Shown: one piece after another, positions 52,815 to 62,038 of the stretch
Numbering within the stretch: position 1 is the first letter of the stretch
How the letters are laid out: every line of letters starts with the position of its first letter
Source: Bacteroidota bacterium
GTDB taxonomy: Bacteria; Bacteroidota; Ignavibacteria; UBA10030
Reading direction: 5' to 3'
Length of the DNA stretch: 64,000 nt
Assembly (NCBI GenBank): GCA_026416125.1
Contig: JAOAFT010000004.1
Location: forward strand, 1 to 64,000
Notes under the pieces: model-generated
Databases searched by the model: none
Seen by the model: the letters and a program-made list of their open reading frames with translations, nothing else
Told to the model about the DNA's origin: nothing
Translations under genes and position numbers: made by a program

Positions 52815-54113
52815 ATGAATATCCTCGTTATAGGTTCTGGAGGTCGAGAGCACGCACTTGTCTGGAAATTGAAACAGAGTCCACATTGTACAAAGCTTTT
52901 CTGTGCACCTGGCAACGGAGGTATAGCAGAACTGGCAGAACTTGTCCCAATACCTTCACACGATGTTCAAGGACTGCTCCAGTATGCAAAGAACCAATCG
53001 ATTGATCTGACAATTGTTGGTCCCGAACAACCGCTCGTTCTCGGTATAGTGGATGCATTTCGGGCAGAGGGATTGAAGGTTTTTGGTCCAACAAAAGCGG
53101 CTGCACAGCTGGAAGGGAGTAAAGTGTTTGCCAAGCAATTTATGGAACGACACGGAATACCAACAGCGCGCTTTCGGTCTTTTACTCGCACGGAAAAGGA
53201 CGATGCAATTGCATTTGTTAAAACCCTTCAACCACCAGTTGTTGTAAAGGCGGATGGACTTGCAGCAGGAAAAGGTGTGTTGGTTTGCGAAACAATTGCT
53301 GATGCTGTTGGTGCTATTGAGGAAATATTTGTAAAAGATACTTTTGGTAAGGCTGGAAGTGCACTTGTTATCGAAGAGTACCTTCATGGAGAGGAGGCAT
53401 CTGTATTTGTGCTCACTGATGGGAATCAGTATGCGCTTCTTTCACCTGCACAAGACCATAAGAGAATTCTCGATAATGACCTCGGAAAAAATACTGGTGG
53501 CATGGGAGCATATGCACCAACACCGCTTGTGACAGAGGAGGTTCTCCAACGCGTTGTAAATGACATTATAAAACCTACTCTCAATGGAATGAAGGAGGAG
53601 GGTACTCCCTACACAGGATGCCTCTACGTTGGGTTGATGATTACGGATCAAGGGCCAAAGGTACTTGAATATAATTGTCGTTTTGGTGATCCCGAAACCC
53701 AAGTCGTTGTTCCTCTCATCGATGGAGATTTCGTGACAATCTGTACGTCGATTGCGGAAGGGAATTTCAACCAAGCGCAGGTCAAACTTCACAACGCATG
53801 CGCTGTGTGTGTAGTAATGGCATCACATGGTTACCCCGATCACTACGAGACAGGTAAAAAAATCTCAGGGCTCACCTCCATTATTGCAGAAGATGGGGTT
53901 ATTGTTTTCCATGCGGGTACGCGACGCGAAGGGAAAGACTTAGTTACAGCTGGTGGACGTGTTCTTAGTGTTACGGCGCTTGGACTCCACAATGAACTTG
54001 AGCAAACTATCCGTCGTGCATATGAAGCGGTACAGAAAATTTCGTTCGATGGGGCATATTACAGGAGTGATATTGGAAAGAAAGCCTTGAAATACATTCA
54101 TCGTGAAGCGTAG
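52815..54113 (+). CDS. purD: Phosphoribosylamine-glycine ligase (GAR synthetase)
   Basis: A 432-residue PurD with an ATP-grasp fold, catalysing the second step of purine synthesis. Signatures are VIGSGGREHALVWKLKQS, GPEQPLVLGIVDAFRAEG, VVKADGLAAGKGVLVCET, SPAQDHKRILDNDLGKNTGGMGAYAPTP and LEYNCRFGDPETQVVVP. GGAGG precedes the ATG. The gene is convergent with the membrane-protein gene, 22 bases apart. No hairpin was seen in that gap. Confidence 0.97.
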   Translation: MNILVIGSGGREHALVWKLKQSPHCTKLFCAPGNGGIAELAELVPIPSHDVQGLLQYAKNQSIDLTIVGPEQPLVLGIVDAFRAEGLKVFGPTKAAAQLEGSKVFAKQFMERHGIPTARFRSFTRTEKDDAIAFVKTLQPPVVVKADGLAAGKGVLVCETIADAVGAIEEIFVKDTFGKAGSALVIEEYLHGEEASVFVLTDGNQYALLSPAQDHKRILDNDLGKNTGGMGAYAPTPLVTEEVLQRVVNDIIKPTLNGMKEEGTPYTGCLYVGLMITDQGPKVLEYNCRFGDPETQVVVPLIDGDFVTICTSIAEGNFNQAQVKLHNACAVCVVMASHGYPDHYETGKKISGLTSIIAEDGVIVFHAGTRREGKDLVTAGGRVLSVTALGLHNELEQTIRRAYEAVQKISFDGAYYRSDIGKKALKYIHREA

Positions 54114-54135
54114 AGTAAAAGCTAATTATATAATT

Positions 54136-54834
54136 TCACGTATTCTTCCCCAATTTTTCGTGATGTGTTCTAGGATCGCGGAAGAATGTATCACCTTTGA
54201 CAAGCCATGAAATTCCAAAAGCTAAGAGGGCAATCGACTCACAGAGCAGAATCGGATAGAATTCAGAAATGATGGTATGCACGAAGTACGTTTTATACAA
54301 GTAGATACACAACAGAGAAATCAGCATGATTATACCGCATGTACGGTATACAATATTCCGCTTCCGTTTTGCGCGGCTCATGACACCACCAACTGGACCG
54401 CGTTTGGTAAATAGGAAGATTGAATTGAACGCAAGGAGCGTGAAAAACACAGCTCCGAACGAGAGGTGAATCATCTCCGACACAGTATCCTTTACGAGGA
54501 GCATACCAACCTTCATAACAGTACCAGTATGCAGCGAAGTCGGGAAGAGGATGAGCCCAATTGCGCAAATGCCGCTGAGTGTACTTACAATACTGTCAAT
54601 TTTTTCGTACCCTTTGTATGAAATGAGGAATAATGCCACACTACTGAGGATACCAACAAAGAAATCACGCATATGGGTATAGTAATATGCACTAATTGAT
54701 GCTTGAATTGTAGGTTGCTCTTGAACTAAACCACCGAGTACGAGGACGATGGGGAGAGATATGCCTAAGATACCAATAATCCGACGCATTGCGAGGTAGG
54801 AGACTATGAGAGGGCGTTCACGTACTGTGGACAT
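54136..54834 (-). CDS. Multi-pass membrane protein of unknown function
   Basis: A 232-residue protein with about six hydrophobic helices: IIGILGISLPIVLVLGG, DFFVGILSSVALFLISYKGY, IVSTLSGICAIGLILFPTS, MIHLSFGAVFFTLLAFNSIFLFT, TCGIIMLISLLCIYLYKTYF and FYPILLCESIALLAFGISWLV. The ISAYYYTHMRDFFVGIL segment recurs in uncharacterised DUF998-like membrane proteins as far as I recall. Function unknown. It is convergent with purD and divergent from suhB. Confidence 0.72.
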   Translation of the reverse strand: MSTVRERPLIVSYLAMRRIIGILGISLPIVLVLGGLVQEQPTIQASISAYYYTHMRDFFVGILSSVALFLISYKGYEKIDSIVSTLSGICAIGLILFPTSLHTGTVMKVGMLLVKDTVSEMIHLSFGAVFFTLLAFNSIFLFTKRGPVGGVMSRAKRKRNIVYRTCGIIMLISLLCIYLYKTYFVHTIISEFYPILLCESIALLAFGISWLVKGDTFFRDPRTHHEKLGKNT

Positions 54835-54965
54835 AGAAAGTAATCCTTGTTGTACAGTCTATAAAATAAAGGGAGTTTTCAAAAGAGCAATAGGGATTTC
54901 ATAAATATGCTAAGGAATTGCACGGAAAAATTTTGTACGTTGAATCTATGAAAGGAGAGCATCGC

Positions 54966-55757
54966 ATGGTAGAACTTGCAATCGACGCAGCACAAGAAGC
55001 AGGGGCGTACTTACGCGATAACATAGGGAACATTCAACACATTGAACGTAAAGGTGGTGAAGCAACCAATTTAGTAACCGAAATCGATAAACAGTCGGAG
55101 CAGATTATCCTAAGAAAAATCCGTCAGCACTATCCCGATCATGACTTTTTAGGAGAAGAATCAGGTGCACATAAAATTTCATCACCGTACCGGTGGATTG
55201 TTGATCCTCTCGATGGGACAGTAAATTATGCCCATGGAGTACCTATTTTTGCTGTATCAATTGCAGTGGAGTACAACAACGAGCTCCTCCTTGGGGTTAT
55301 CTACGACCCAATGCGCGACGAGCTGTTTACTGCAGAACGAGGAAAAGGTGCATTCCTCAACGGTGTACGGATTTCGGTATCGAGGACCTCAACGCTTCTC
55401 GAAAGTCTACTCGTTACAGGGTTTCCCTACGATGTTCGAAAAGAGCTGGATTACCATCTCCGTCCGTTCAATGAGTTTCTTGTGAAAGGGCAAGCGATTC
55501 GAAGGCTTGGTTCTGCAGCTCTTGATCTTGCATATGTCGCGTGTGGTCGGTTCGATGGTTTCTGGGAAGGGAAACTTAATCCGTGGGACATGGCTGCTGG
55601 TGTACTCCTTGTAGTTGAAGCTGGGGGGCGATGGACCGATTACAATGGAAATTCAACAACTATCTATACACCACAAATGCTTGCAACAAATGGTATTATT
55701 CACGATGAAATGGTGAATGTGCTTCGGACATGTTTCGAAGACAATCACAGAAGTTGA
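54966..55757 (+). CDS. suhB: Inositol monophosphatase family protein
   Basis: A protein of about 263 residues of the inositol monophosphatase family. The Mg2+-binding motifs are LVTEIDKQSE, FLGEESG, WIVDPLDGTVNYAHGVP and the C-terminal NPWDMAAGVLLVVEAGG. The family dephosphorylates inositol phosphates or related sugars, and SuhB also aids rRNA transcription in some bacteria. I chose ATG 54966 because GGAG lies eight bases upstream. An ATG at 54948 and a TTG at 54918 are in frame but weaker. A monocistronic gene. Confidence 0.9.
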   Translation: MVELAIDAAQEAGAYLRDNIGNIQHIERKGGEATNLVTEIDKQSEQIILRKIRQHYPDHDFLGEESGAHKISSPYRWIVDPLDGTVNYAHGVPIFAVSIAVEYNNELLLGVIYDPMRDELFTAERGKGAFLNGVRISVSRTSTLLESLLVTGFPYDVRKELDYHLRPFNEFLVKGQAIRRLGSAALDLAYVACGRFDGFWEGKLNPWDMAAGVLLVVEAGGRWTDYNGNSTTIYTPQMLATNGIIHDEMVNVLRTCFEDNHRS

Positions 55758-55916
55758 CTATTTGTAGTAGGTAGGTGCGAAGATCTAAAGTAGCATTGCG
55801 ACACTGTTCTCTCGCAGATGAATTCACATGGTTTTGCATGGATAACATACCAGTTGTGTAAATTGACAATGATACAACTGCAGTAAAGAACTTGGTTCTA
55901 GTATTGTTTTACCTTC

Positions 55917-55945
55917 TTGCATCTCCTGTGAATTTTTGGTATTAT
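55917..55945 (+). promoter_or_regulatory. Candidate promoter of the micro-ORF / Nif3 leader transcript
   Basis: TTGCAT (55917-55922) and TATTAT (55940-55945) with a 17-base spacer. Initiation near 55952 would start a transcript immediately at the 21-codon frame at 55954. The preceding 160 bases (55758-55916) show no gene. Confidence 0.6.
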
Positions 55946-55953
55946 TTTTTAAG

Positions 55954-56019
55954 ATGACAATGAGAAAGGTAGTAGAACAACAACGTACGAAGTTTCTTGT
56001 AATAACCTGTAGACAATAG
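55954..56019 (+). CDS. Possible leaderless 21-residue peptide
   Basis: An ATG placed about two bases after the predicted start site opens a frame encoding MTMRKVVEQQRTKFLVITCR followed by Gln and TAG. A strong terminator follows 14 bases after the stop. It could be a leader peptide for attenuation of the Nif3 gene, a small protein, or a chance frame in a small RNA. No codon run points to a specific amino acid. Confidence 0.3.
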   Translation: MTMRKVVEQQRTKFLVITCRQ

Positions 56020-56033
56020 CACTAAAACAAGAG

Positions 56034-56067
56034 AATGTCCCGCCGAATGATGCGGGACATTTTTTTT
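56034..56067 (+). terminator. Strong Rho-independent terminator or attenuator before the Nif3-family gene
   Basis: A 10-bp stem AATGTCCCGC / GCGGGACATT (56034-56043 with 56052-56061) is followed by a run of eight T (56060-56067). Only four bases separate the T-run from the ATG of the Nif3 gene at 56072. It therefore either ends a small RNA starting near 55952 or attenuates the Nif3 gene. The only GGGA near the start codon is inside the stem. Confidence 0.92.
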
Positions 56068-56071
56068 CCAT

Positions 56072-57178
56072 ATGATTATATCACAGTTGATTGAAGTACT
56101 GGAAGAATGGGCTCCTCGGTGGACAGCATGGGATCGTGATAATGTAGGCTTGCTCGTGGGCGATCCACATAGGAGAGTTAGTAGGATACTAGTGGCACTT
56201 GAGGTTACCCCAAAAGTGGTTGACGAAGCGATTACCCGCAAAGTAGAACTTATTATCACACACCATCCATTACTTTTTCGACCGTTGATGCACGTGACAA
56301 GTACCGACCCGATTGGAGCCATGGTACTAACGCTCGCTGAGAATAGAATTGCTCTCTATGCTGCTCATACAAATCTCGACGTTGCAAAGAACGGAGTAAG
56401 TTTTCTACTAGCTGAAAAACTAGGATTACACAATGTTCGATTCCTGAAACCGTTGGAGCAATCGCTTGCAAAGATTGTTGTCTTTGTACCAGAAGTGTAC
56501 GTCGAAAGTTTGCGAACAGCTATGGCACGCGCTGGTGCTGGAGTTATTGGAGAGTACTCGTACTGCTCGTTTGCAACTCGCGGTGAAGGGTCGTTCTTTG
56601 GTTCGTCGGCATCGGACCCAAGCGTTGGGAAAAAGGGAAAACTTGAGGTTGTGCCCGAAGTGCGGTTGGAAATGGTTGCTCCCCGTGCTCGACTCTCCCA
56701 CATTGTTACAGTAATGAAAGATGTTCATCCATATGAAGAGGTTGCATACGATGTGGTAAACATCGAAACACCAAGTTCGAATTACGGTATGGGAGCAATT
56801 GGAGAATTTCCAAAGCCAATGCCGATGAAGAAGTTCTTAAAACATGTGAAGAAAGTACTCAGGACGCAGTACCTTCGGTGCAGCACTATCAACGGTGTCT
56901 CTGTCCACCGTGTTGCTGTGTGTGGTGGAGCCGGAAGTGAACTTTTGCAAGATGCAGCGAGAGCAAAAGCTGATGTATTTCTTACAGGAGATGTTGGATA
57001 CCATAAGTATCACAATGTACCAAACTCTCTTGTGTTAATAGATGCTGGTCACTGGGAAACGGAGCAATTCATTGTACATGGAATTGTTCACCACCTCCAA
57101 AAGGTTCTGTCCCAAACGGGTTCTGCAGTGAAAGTGCTTGTTTCAACGGCACAACGGAATGCGGTAACGTATGAGTAG
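56072..57178 (+). CDS. Nif3 / DUF34 family dinuclear metal protein
   Basis: A 368-residue Nif3-like protein (YqfO type, with an inserted PII-like domain near residues 125-235). Metal-ligand motifs are IITHHPLLF near residue 68 and LIDAGHWETEQFIVHGI near the C-terminus. The N-terminal WDRDNVGLLVGDP is diagnostic. These proteins are linked to GTP cyclohydrolase I-like activity or NIF3-type regulation, but the cellular role is unsettled. The ATG at 56072 gives the normal beginning (LIEVLEEWAP) but lacks a ribosome site and lies four bases after a terminator T-run. It is followed by the zinc-ribbon gene after about 65 bases. Confidence 0.92.
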   Translation: MIISQLIEVLEEWAPRWTAWDRDNVGLLVGDPHRRVSRILVALEVTPKVVDEAITRKVELIITHHPLLFRPLMHVTSTDPIGAMVLTLAENRIALYAAHTNLDVAKNGVSFLLAEKLGLHNVRFLKPLEQSLAKIVVFVPEVYVESLRTAMARAGAGVIGEYSYCSFATRGEGSFFGSSASDPSVGKKGKLEVVPEVRLEMVAPRARLSHIVTVMKDVHPYEEVAYDVVNIETPSSNYGMGAIGEFPKPMPMKKFLKHVKKVLRTQYLRCSTINGVSVHRVAVCGGAGSELLQDAARAKADVFLTGDVGYHKYHNVPNSLVLIDAGHWETEQFIVHGIVHHLQKVLSQTGSAVKVLVSTAQRNAVTYE

Positions 57179-57243
57179 CTATCGATTGAAAATGTGTGGT
57201 CATTTGTATTGTGAATAATATTATTATTACAGAGAGGGTACCA

Positions 57244-57975
57244 TTGGAAAAAAAATTACAACTTCTATACGCGCTACAGTTAGTTGATACAAGTTACGAT
57301 GAGCTTCAAGAGCTGAAGGGAGATCTTCCGCAAATTGTTCAGGAGTTAGAACAAACGCTCGACGCCAAGAAAACATTGAAGAAGGAGCTTGAGAAGACGG
57401 CAAAAGAATCAATTACACAACGAAATGCTGCTGATGCTGAAATTATCCGTTTCAAGGAGCTGATCGAAAAGTACAAAAACCAGCAGTTCCAAGTGAAAAC
57501 GAATAAACAGTACGATGCACTCGCACGGGAAATTGATTATTGTCAGGAACAAATTGTGAAGCTCCAGAAGGAGATGGATGTTCTTGAAGGAAAAGCAGCG
57601 ATTTCGAAAGAAGATGCCCAGAAGCTTGCTCCTGAGATCGAAGCGTTGGAAAAACAATTAGCAGAGAAAAGGAAAGAGCTTGCAGCCATCAATAAAGAGC
57701 ACGAAGATGAGGAGCTTAAACTCAAGAAACAGCGTGAAAAAATTGTAGAAAAACTTACTAAAACAGACTACAAAATGTACGAACGGATTCGTGCTGCACG
57801 TGATGGCAAAGCAGTTGTTCCTGTACGGCGGAACTCGTGCGCTGGGTGCTACAACCGAGTACCACCTCAGAAAATATTGGAACTCAGAAAGAACAATGCA
57901 CTCCATACCTGTGAACGATGCGGAAGGATCCTTGTCTCAGACGAGATCGTCGAAAAAGCAAAGACGCTACTATGA
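57244..57975 (+). CDS. Coiled-coil zinc-ribbon protein (C4-type, DUF164-like)
   Basis: A protein of about 243 residues. A long coiled coil from about 10 to 180 (LEQTLDAKKTLKKELEKTAKES and VLEGKAAISKEDAQKLAPEI) precedes a C-terminal C4 zinc ribbon (CAGCYNRVPPQ and HTCERCGRIL). This is the COG1579 family, placed by homologues with nucleic-acid functions; the function is unknown. The start is TTG at 57244, with GAGGG six bases upstream; a longer frame from 57196 is not supported. Its stop overlaps the rnhA ATG (ATGA). Confidence 0.88.
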   Translation: MEKKLQLLYALQLVDTSYDELQELKGDLPQIVQELEQTLDAKKTLKKELEKTAKESITQRNAADAEIIRFKELIEKYKNQQFQVKTNKQYDALAREIDYCQEQIVKLQKEMDVLEGKAAISKEDAQKLAPEIEALEKQLAEKRKELAAINKEHEDEELKLKKQREKIVEKLTKTDYKMYERIRAARDGKAVVPVRRNSCAGCYNRVPPQKILELRKNNALHTCERCGRILVSDEIVEKAKTLL

Positions 57976-58445
57976 CAATCTACGCATTTATCGATGGTGC
58001 ATCACGTGGAAATCCTGGTGAGAGTGGAATAGGCGTTCTTTTACACGACAGTGAAGGGAATGTTGTGCAAGAGCTTTCTGCATACATTGGGATGACGACA
58101 AACAATGTTGCAGAGTACATGGCGCTCCTTGCTGCGCTCGAGCTTGCACAGAAACAAAAGTGTGGACAACTCGTTGTGCAGTCGGATAGTGAACTCCTTG
58201 TTCGGCAAATGTGTGGGATGTACAAAGTGCGGAATGAACGGTTGAAGCAATTGAAAGAAATAATCGATGTTAAAATTGCAACAACACCGTTCGATGTTTG
58301 CTTTCGCCATGTACCTCGAGAGAAAAATATGGAAGCGGATGCACTTGCCAACCGAGGAATTGATGAGAAACGACAAGTGCCACGTGGGATTCATCTTCCA
58401 AGTATCATGTGGGGTTTGAAAAAGAGAAGTACTTTTCGGAGGTGA
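57972..58445 (+). CDS. rnhA: Ribonuclease HI family protein
   Basis: A 157-residue RNase H of the short, stand-alone type. Catalytic residues are in IYAFIDGASRGNPG (first Asp), NVAEYMALLAALELA (Glu), VQSDSELLVRQM (second Asp) and NMEADALANRGID (final Asp). It degrades RNA in RNA-DNA hybrids. The form lacks the basic handle of E. coli RNase HI, like archaeal/Bacillus YpdQ-type enzymes. It overlaps the zinc-ribbon gene and ends three bases before the RNase P RNA. Confidence 0.93.
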   Translation: MTIYAFIDGASRGNPGESGIGVLLHDSEGNVVQELSAYIGMTTNNVAEYMALLAALELAQKQKCGQLVVQSDSELLVRQMCGMYKVRNERLKQLKEIIDVKIATTPFDVCFRHVPREKNMEADALANRGIDEKRQVPRGIHLPSIMWGLKKRSTFRR

Positions 58446-58447
58446 AC

Positions 58448-58897
58448 TATGGTGTGTCAGGCAGTCGCCTACTCGGTAAAGCGAGTGGGAGGAAAGTCCG
58501 AACACCGTAGGGCACAGCGCCTCACGTTCCCCGGTGCAAACGCATCGGTGCTAAGTGAGGGTCTTGCAGGCGATATCCTGCAGGAACGGATAGTATCACA
58601 GAAAATACACATCCCGTCTCCATAGCAGGAGGCGAGAAACAGGTGAAAAGGTGGGGTAAGAGCCCACCGCACTGTCAGTAATGACAGTGGTCCCGAAAGG
58701 GATAGAGCCTCGTGAGGCTCTACAGGAGAAACCCCGCTGGGTGCAAGACCAAGTAAATCCTGTGCACCACTGAGTGGTGGAAGAGTTGCCCGCTCAACGT
58801 CGTTATACGACCACAGGAAGGGTAGGTCGCTGAGAGAAATGACTGCCTCTTCGCTCTTTGAGCGAAAAGACAGAATTCGGCTTATCGACATACCGTA
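58448..58897 (+). ncRNA. rnpB: RNase P RNA (bacterial class A)
   Basis: A 450-base RNase P RNA, the catalytic subunit that trims tRNA 5' leaders. Universal core sequences are present: GAGGAAAGTCCGAACACC (58489 region), GGTGAAAAGGTGGGGTAAGAG with GCCCACCGC, and the 3' core ACAGAATTCGGCTTATCGAC. The ends pair (TATGGTGTGTC at 58448-58458 with GACATACCGTA at 58887-58897) as helix P1. The 3' region near 58720 shows the CTGGGTGCAAGACCAA element. It follows rnhA by two bases, so it may be co-transcribed and processed. No clear terminator follows before recJ. Confidence 0.96.
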
Positions 58898-58976
58898 GTA
58901 CACCTCTGAATGTTTACCATAGAACAGGCGTTGTCTTGTTCATGGAGGAACGCGTTTATACGAGAAGGGTTAACCG

Positions 58977-60722
58977 GTGACACCAGTCCGTGAATATCGT
59001 TGGTCAGTACGAACAGAAACAGAAGTTCTTTCACCAGAAGCAGCAGAAGCAGTTAAAGTTTTAAGCGAGCAACTAGGTATTTCTCCTATTCTCACTGAAA
59101 TTCTTGTGAGTCGAGGAATTGATACATTTGAAAAAGCGCGCTTATACTTTCGTCCACAGCTCCAAGATCTCCACGACCCGTTCAAGTTCCGTGATATGGC
59201 GAGTGCCGTTGAACGAATTGAATTGGCACTTCGTCGCCGTGAACGTATTCTCGTTTATGGTGACTATGATGTTGACGGTACCGACGGGACAGCAATGTTA
59301 TGGTCCTTCCTTACAAAGCTCGGAGCAGATGTTCACTACTTTGTTCCCGATCGAATCCGTGACGGATACGGTTTATCGACACAGGGGATTGAACAAGTGA
59401 AAACCTACGCTCCTTCACTCCTCATTGCTGTCGATTGTGGGATCACAGCAGTTGATCAAGTAGACGATGCCCGAACGTTAGGCATTGATGTAATAATCTG
59501 TGATCACCATGAACCGTCGGAACGAATTCCAAATGCTGTTGCAGTCCTTGATCCACTTCGTCCTGAGTGCCCATACGAATTCAAGTACCTCTGTGGTTGT
59601 GGTGTTGCTTTTAAGCTTATTCAAGGATTGTTACAATCGCCCCCAATTCGAAATCGCATCCATGAGGACGTAAATGAACTCTTATACCAGTACCTCCAGT
59701 ACGTAACACTTGCAACGGCTGCGGATATTGTTCCCCTTGTTGGCGAAAATCGCACACTCGTCAAATTGGGACTTGAATGTATGAATAGGAATCCGTTGCC
59801 CTGCATCCGTGCACTGATTGAAACAGCGGGATTTCAACTTGGAAAAATCTCAACAGGTCAAATTGTATTTGGACTTGCGCCACGCATCAATGCTGTTGGC
59901 AGAATCGGTGATGCCACCCGTGCTGTGGACTTGCTAACATCAACATCATATGAGCAAGCATGTGAAATTGCACGGGTGATGGAAAGTGAAAACACACAGC
60001 GGCGAAAAATTGATGAAGAAACGTTTCTCCACGCGCAAGAGCTTGTTGAAACCCTTTTGAACACCGATAATGATTGTGCCATCGTTCTCCACGAAGCTTC
60101 CTGGCATCCGGGTGTCATTGGGATTGTTGCTTCTCGTCTTGTTGAACGATACTATAGGCCAACCATTCTTATGACAACAGTTGATGGTGTTGCGAAGGGG
60201 TCAGCACGGAGTATTTCAGGGTTCAATATTCACGAAGCGCTCAAACGATGCGAAGATAAAATTCTCCAGTTTGGTGGTCACAAGTACGCTGCTGGATTAA
60301 CGGTTGAAATCGAGAAGCTCGATGAATTTCGGGAAGCATTCCAACAAGTGGCGCAAGAGTTACTCTCTGATTCGTTAAAAACGCCAGTCATTCATATCGA
60401 CACAGAAATTTTCCTCACCGATATTACACCAAAGTTTGTACGGGTGTTAGCGGAGTTTGCTCCCTTTGGTCCAGAAAATATGCGTCCGATCTTCGCCGCT
60501 CGAAATGTTGAGCTTGTTGGACAACCACGAATCGTTGGGAAAAATCATCTTCGGTTCAAAGTGCGGAGTGGAAACTTTGTCATGGATGCAATCGGATTTA
60601 ACCTGGGTGACTTTTTGCCTCGTATTCAGAATCGTGAAAGAATCGACATAGCATTTTCACTTGATGAAAGTGAATATGCAGGAGAACTTGTACCCCAATT
60701 GAAAATTCGAGATATTAAGTAA
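58977..60722 (+). CDS. recJ: Single-stranded-DNA exonuclease RecJ
   Basis: A 581-residue RecJ, a 5'-3' single-strand exonuclease in recombination and mismatch repair. The DHH motifs are YGDYDVDGTDGTAMLW, VDCGIT, IICDHHEPS and CGCGVAFKLIQ. The DHHA1 region has HPGVIGIVASRLVERYYRPTILM and GSARSISGFNIHEAL, followed by an OB-fold. It starts with GTG after AAGGG. It is the first coding gene after the RNase P RNA. Confidence 0.96.
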   Translation: MTPVREYRWSVRTETEVLSPEAAEAVKVLSEQLGISPILTEILVSRGIDTFEKARLYFRPQLQDLHDPFKFRDMASAVERIELALRRRERILVYGDYDVDGTDGTAMLWSFLTKLGADVHYFVPDRIRDGYGLSTQGIEQVKTYAPSLLIAVDCGITAVDQVDDARTLGIDVIICDHHEPSERIPNAVAVLDPLRPECPYEFKYLCGCGVAFKLIQGLLQSPPIRNRIHEDVNELLYQYLQYVTLATAADIVPLVGENRTLVKLGLECMNRNPLPCIRALIETAGFQLGKISTGQIVFGLAPRINAVGRIGDATRAVDLLTSTSYEQACEIARVMESENTQRRKIDEETFLHAQELVETLLNTDNDCAIVLHEASWHPGVIGIVASRLVERYYRPTILMTTVDGVAKGSARSISGFNIHEALKRCEDKILQFGGHKYAAGLTVEIEKLDEFREAFQQVAQELLSDSLKTPVIHIDTEIFLTDITPKFVRVLAEFAPFGPENMRPIFAARNVELVGQPRIVGKNHLRFKVRSGNFVMDAIGFNLGDFLPRIQNRERIDIAFSLDESEYAGELVPQLKIRDIK

Positions 60723-60748
60723 TAGGTAATTATTCGTAGAGTACCCTC

Positions 60749-61345
60749 GTGCCAATACGAAAAAACAGTGCGTGTGATCTAGAAGGGAAGAGAGTGATCA
60801 TTGGTATTGATCCTGGTACACTCGTCACGGGGTATGGTATTATTGAGTGCTTGCATGGAGAGAGATCGCTAGTTGTTTACGATATTATTCGTAATGCTCC
60901 ATTGGAACAGATGCCCCAACGCTTACAGAAAATTTATGACACACTTCTAAACGTCATAGACACGTACCATCCCTGCGAGTGTGCCATTGAAACAGCGTAC
61001 TATGGGAAGAATGCACAGTCGGCACTAAAAATTGGTCATGCACGAGGAGTTGCCATGCTCGCTGCTGCTCATCGAGGAATTCCAACAACAGAGTACACAC
61101 CACGCGAAGTAAAACAGGCGGTGACTGGTACGGGAGCTGCATCGAAAAAAAAGGTGCACTACATGGTGCAAGCACTTCTCAAACTCACGCAGGTTCCGCA
61201 ACACTTTGATGAAACAGATGCCTTAGCATTAGCGCTTTGCCATTCGTTGCGTGCTGTGGCACCTGTCACACATCCAAAACGGAAGCCCATGAACTGGGCA
61301 CAGTATGTTCAAGCACATCCAGAGAAAATCATTCCACAGCTATGA
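60749..61345 (+). CDS. ruvC: Holliday junction resolvase RuvC
   Basis: A 198-residue RuvC that cuts Holliday junctions. The four acidic active-site residues are in IIGIDPGTLVTGYGIIE (Asp), CAIETAYYGKNAQSALKIGHARG (Glu), and HFDETDALALALCH (two Asp). The N-terminus is extended by about 15 residues before VIIGIDPG, with a GTG at 60749; a later start is possible. It overlaps ruvA at ATGA. Confidence 0.96.
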   Translation: MPIRKNSACDLEGKRVIIGIDPGTLVTGYGIIECLHGERSLVVYDIIRNAPLEQMPQRLQKIYDTLLNVIDTYHPCECAIETAYYGKNAQSALKIGHARGVAMLAAAHRGIPTTEYTPREVKQAVTGTGAASKKKVHYMVQALLKLTQVPQHFDETDALALALCHSLRAVAPVTHPKRKPMNWAQYVQAHPEKIIPQL

Positions 61346-61953
61346 TTGCGCGGATTACAGGTACCCTTGTTTCGAAGACTCCAACAGAGCTCGTTGTTGA
61401 TGTTCACGGCGTGGGATTTCATATCCACATTCCTCTCTCAACGTACGAACGCATTGGTGCAGTCGGAACGAACATCACTTTATATACATACCTCTATGTA
61501 CGAGATGATGCTCTCCAGCTCTTTGGTTTTGCAACCGAGAACGAACGGCAGTTGTTCAAACTCCTCATCTCTGTTTCTGGTATTGGACCTCGTATAGCGC
61601 AAGGGGTACTCTCAGGTATGAGTGTTGAGGAACTACAGGTAAACATTCTCCAAGGAAACGTCAATGCATTAACCTCAATACAAGGCATTGGGAAAAAGAC
61701 AGCAGAACGAATTGTGCTCGAACTCCGTGATATTCTTGCAAAGAGTACACCAGATGCTACGCTAACAATAATCAAATCAGCAACGAGTGTTGAAATTCGG
61801 AACGAAGCACTGCTTGCACTCCTCTCACTTGGTTTTACCCAGCAAGCTGCTGAGAAAGCACTTCGTGCAGCTCTCAATGACCTGGGAAGCAACCATTGTA
61901 GCACTGTCGAAGAGTTGATCAAAGAAGCCCTCAAGCGTTCAGCTTCTCGCTAG
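61342..61953 (+). CDS. ruvA: Holliday junction branch migration protein RuvA
   Basis: A 203-residue RuvA, which binds four-way junctions as a tetramer and loads RuvB. The OB-fold start MIARITGTLVSKTPTELVVDVHGVGFHIHIPLSTYE, two helix-hairpin-helix motifs (LLISVSGIGPRIAQGVLSG and LTSIQGIGKKTAERIVLEL) and the C-terminal UBA-like domain (EALLALLSLGFTQQAAEKALR) are visible. The ATG overlaps the ruvC stop. No ruvB lies in the window. Confidence 0.97.
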   Translation: MIARITGTLVSKTPTELVVDVHGVGFHIHIPLSTYERIGAVGTNITLYTYLYVRDDALQLFGFATENERQLFKLLISVSGIGPRIAQGVLSGMSVEELQVNILQGNVNALTSIQGIGKKTAERIVLELRDILAKSTPDATLTIIKSATSVEIRNEALLALLSLGFTQQAAEKALRAALNDLGSNHCSTVEELIKEALKRSASR

Positions 61954-62038
61954 GCTTTGTTGTTGTATTCCCATCGTCTGTTCAGTATATTTACAGTGTT
62001 CTTTTTACACTCATCCAGTGTCACCAGTGGAGAAGGGA

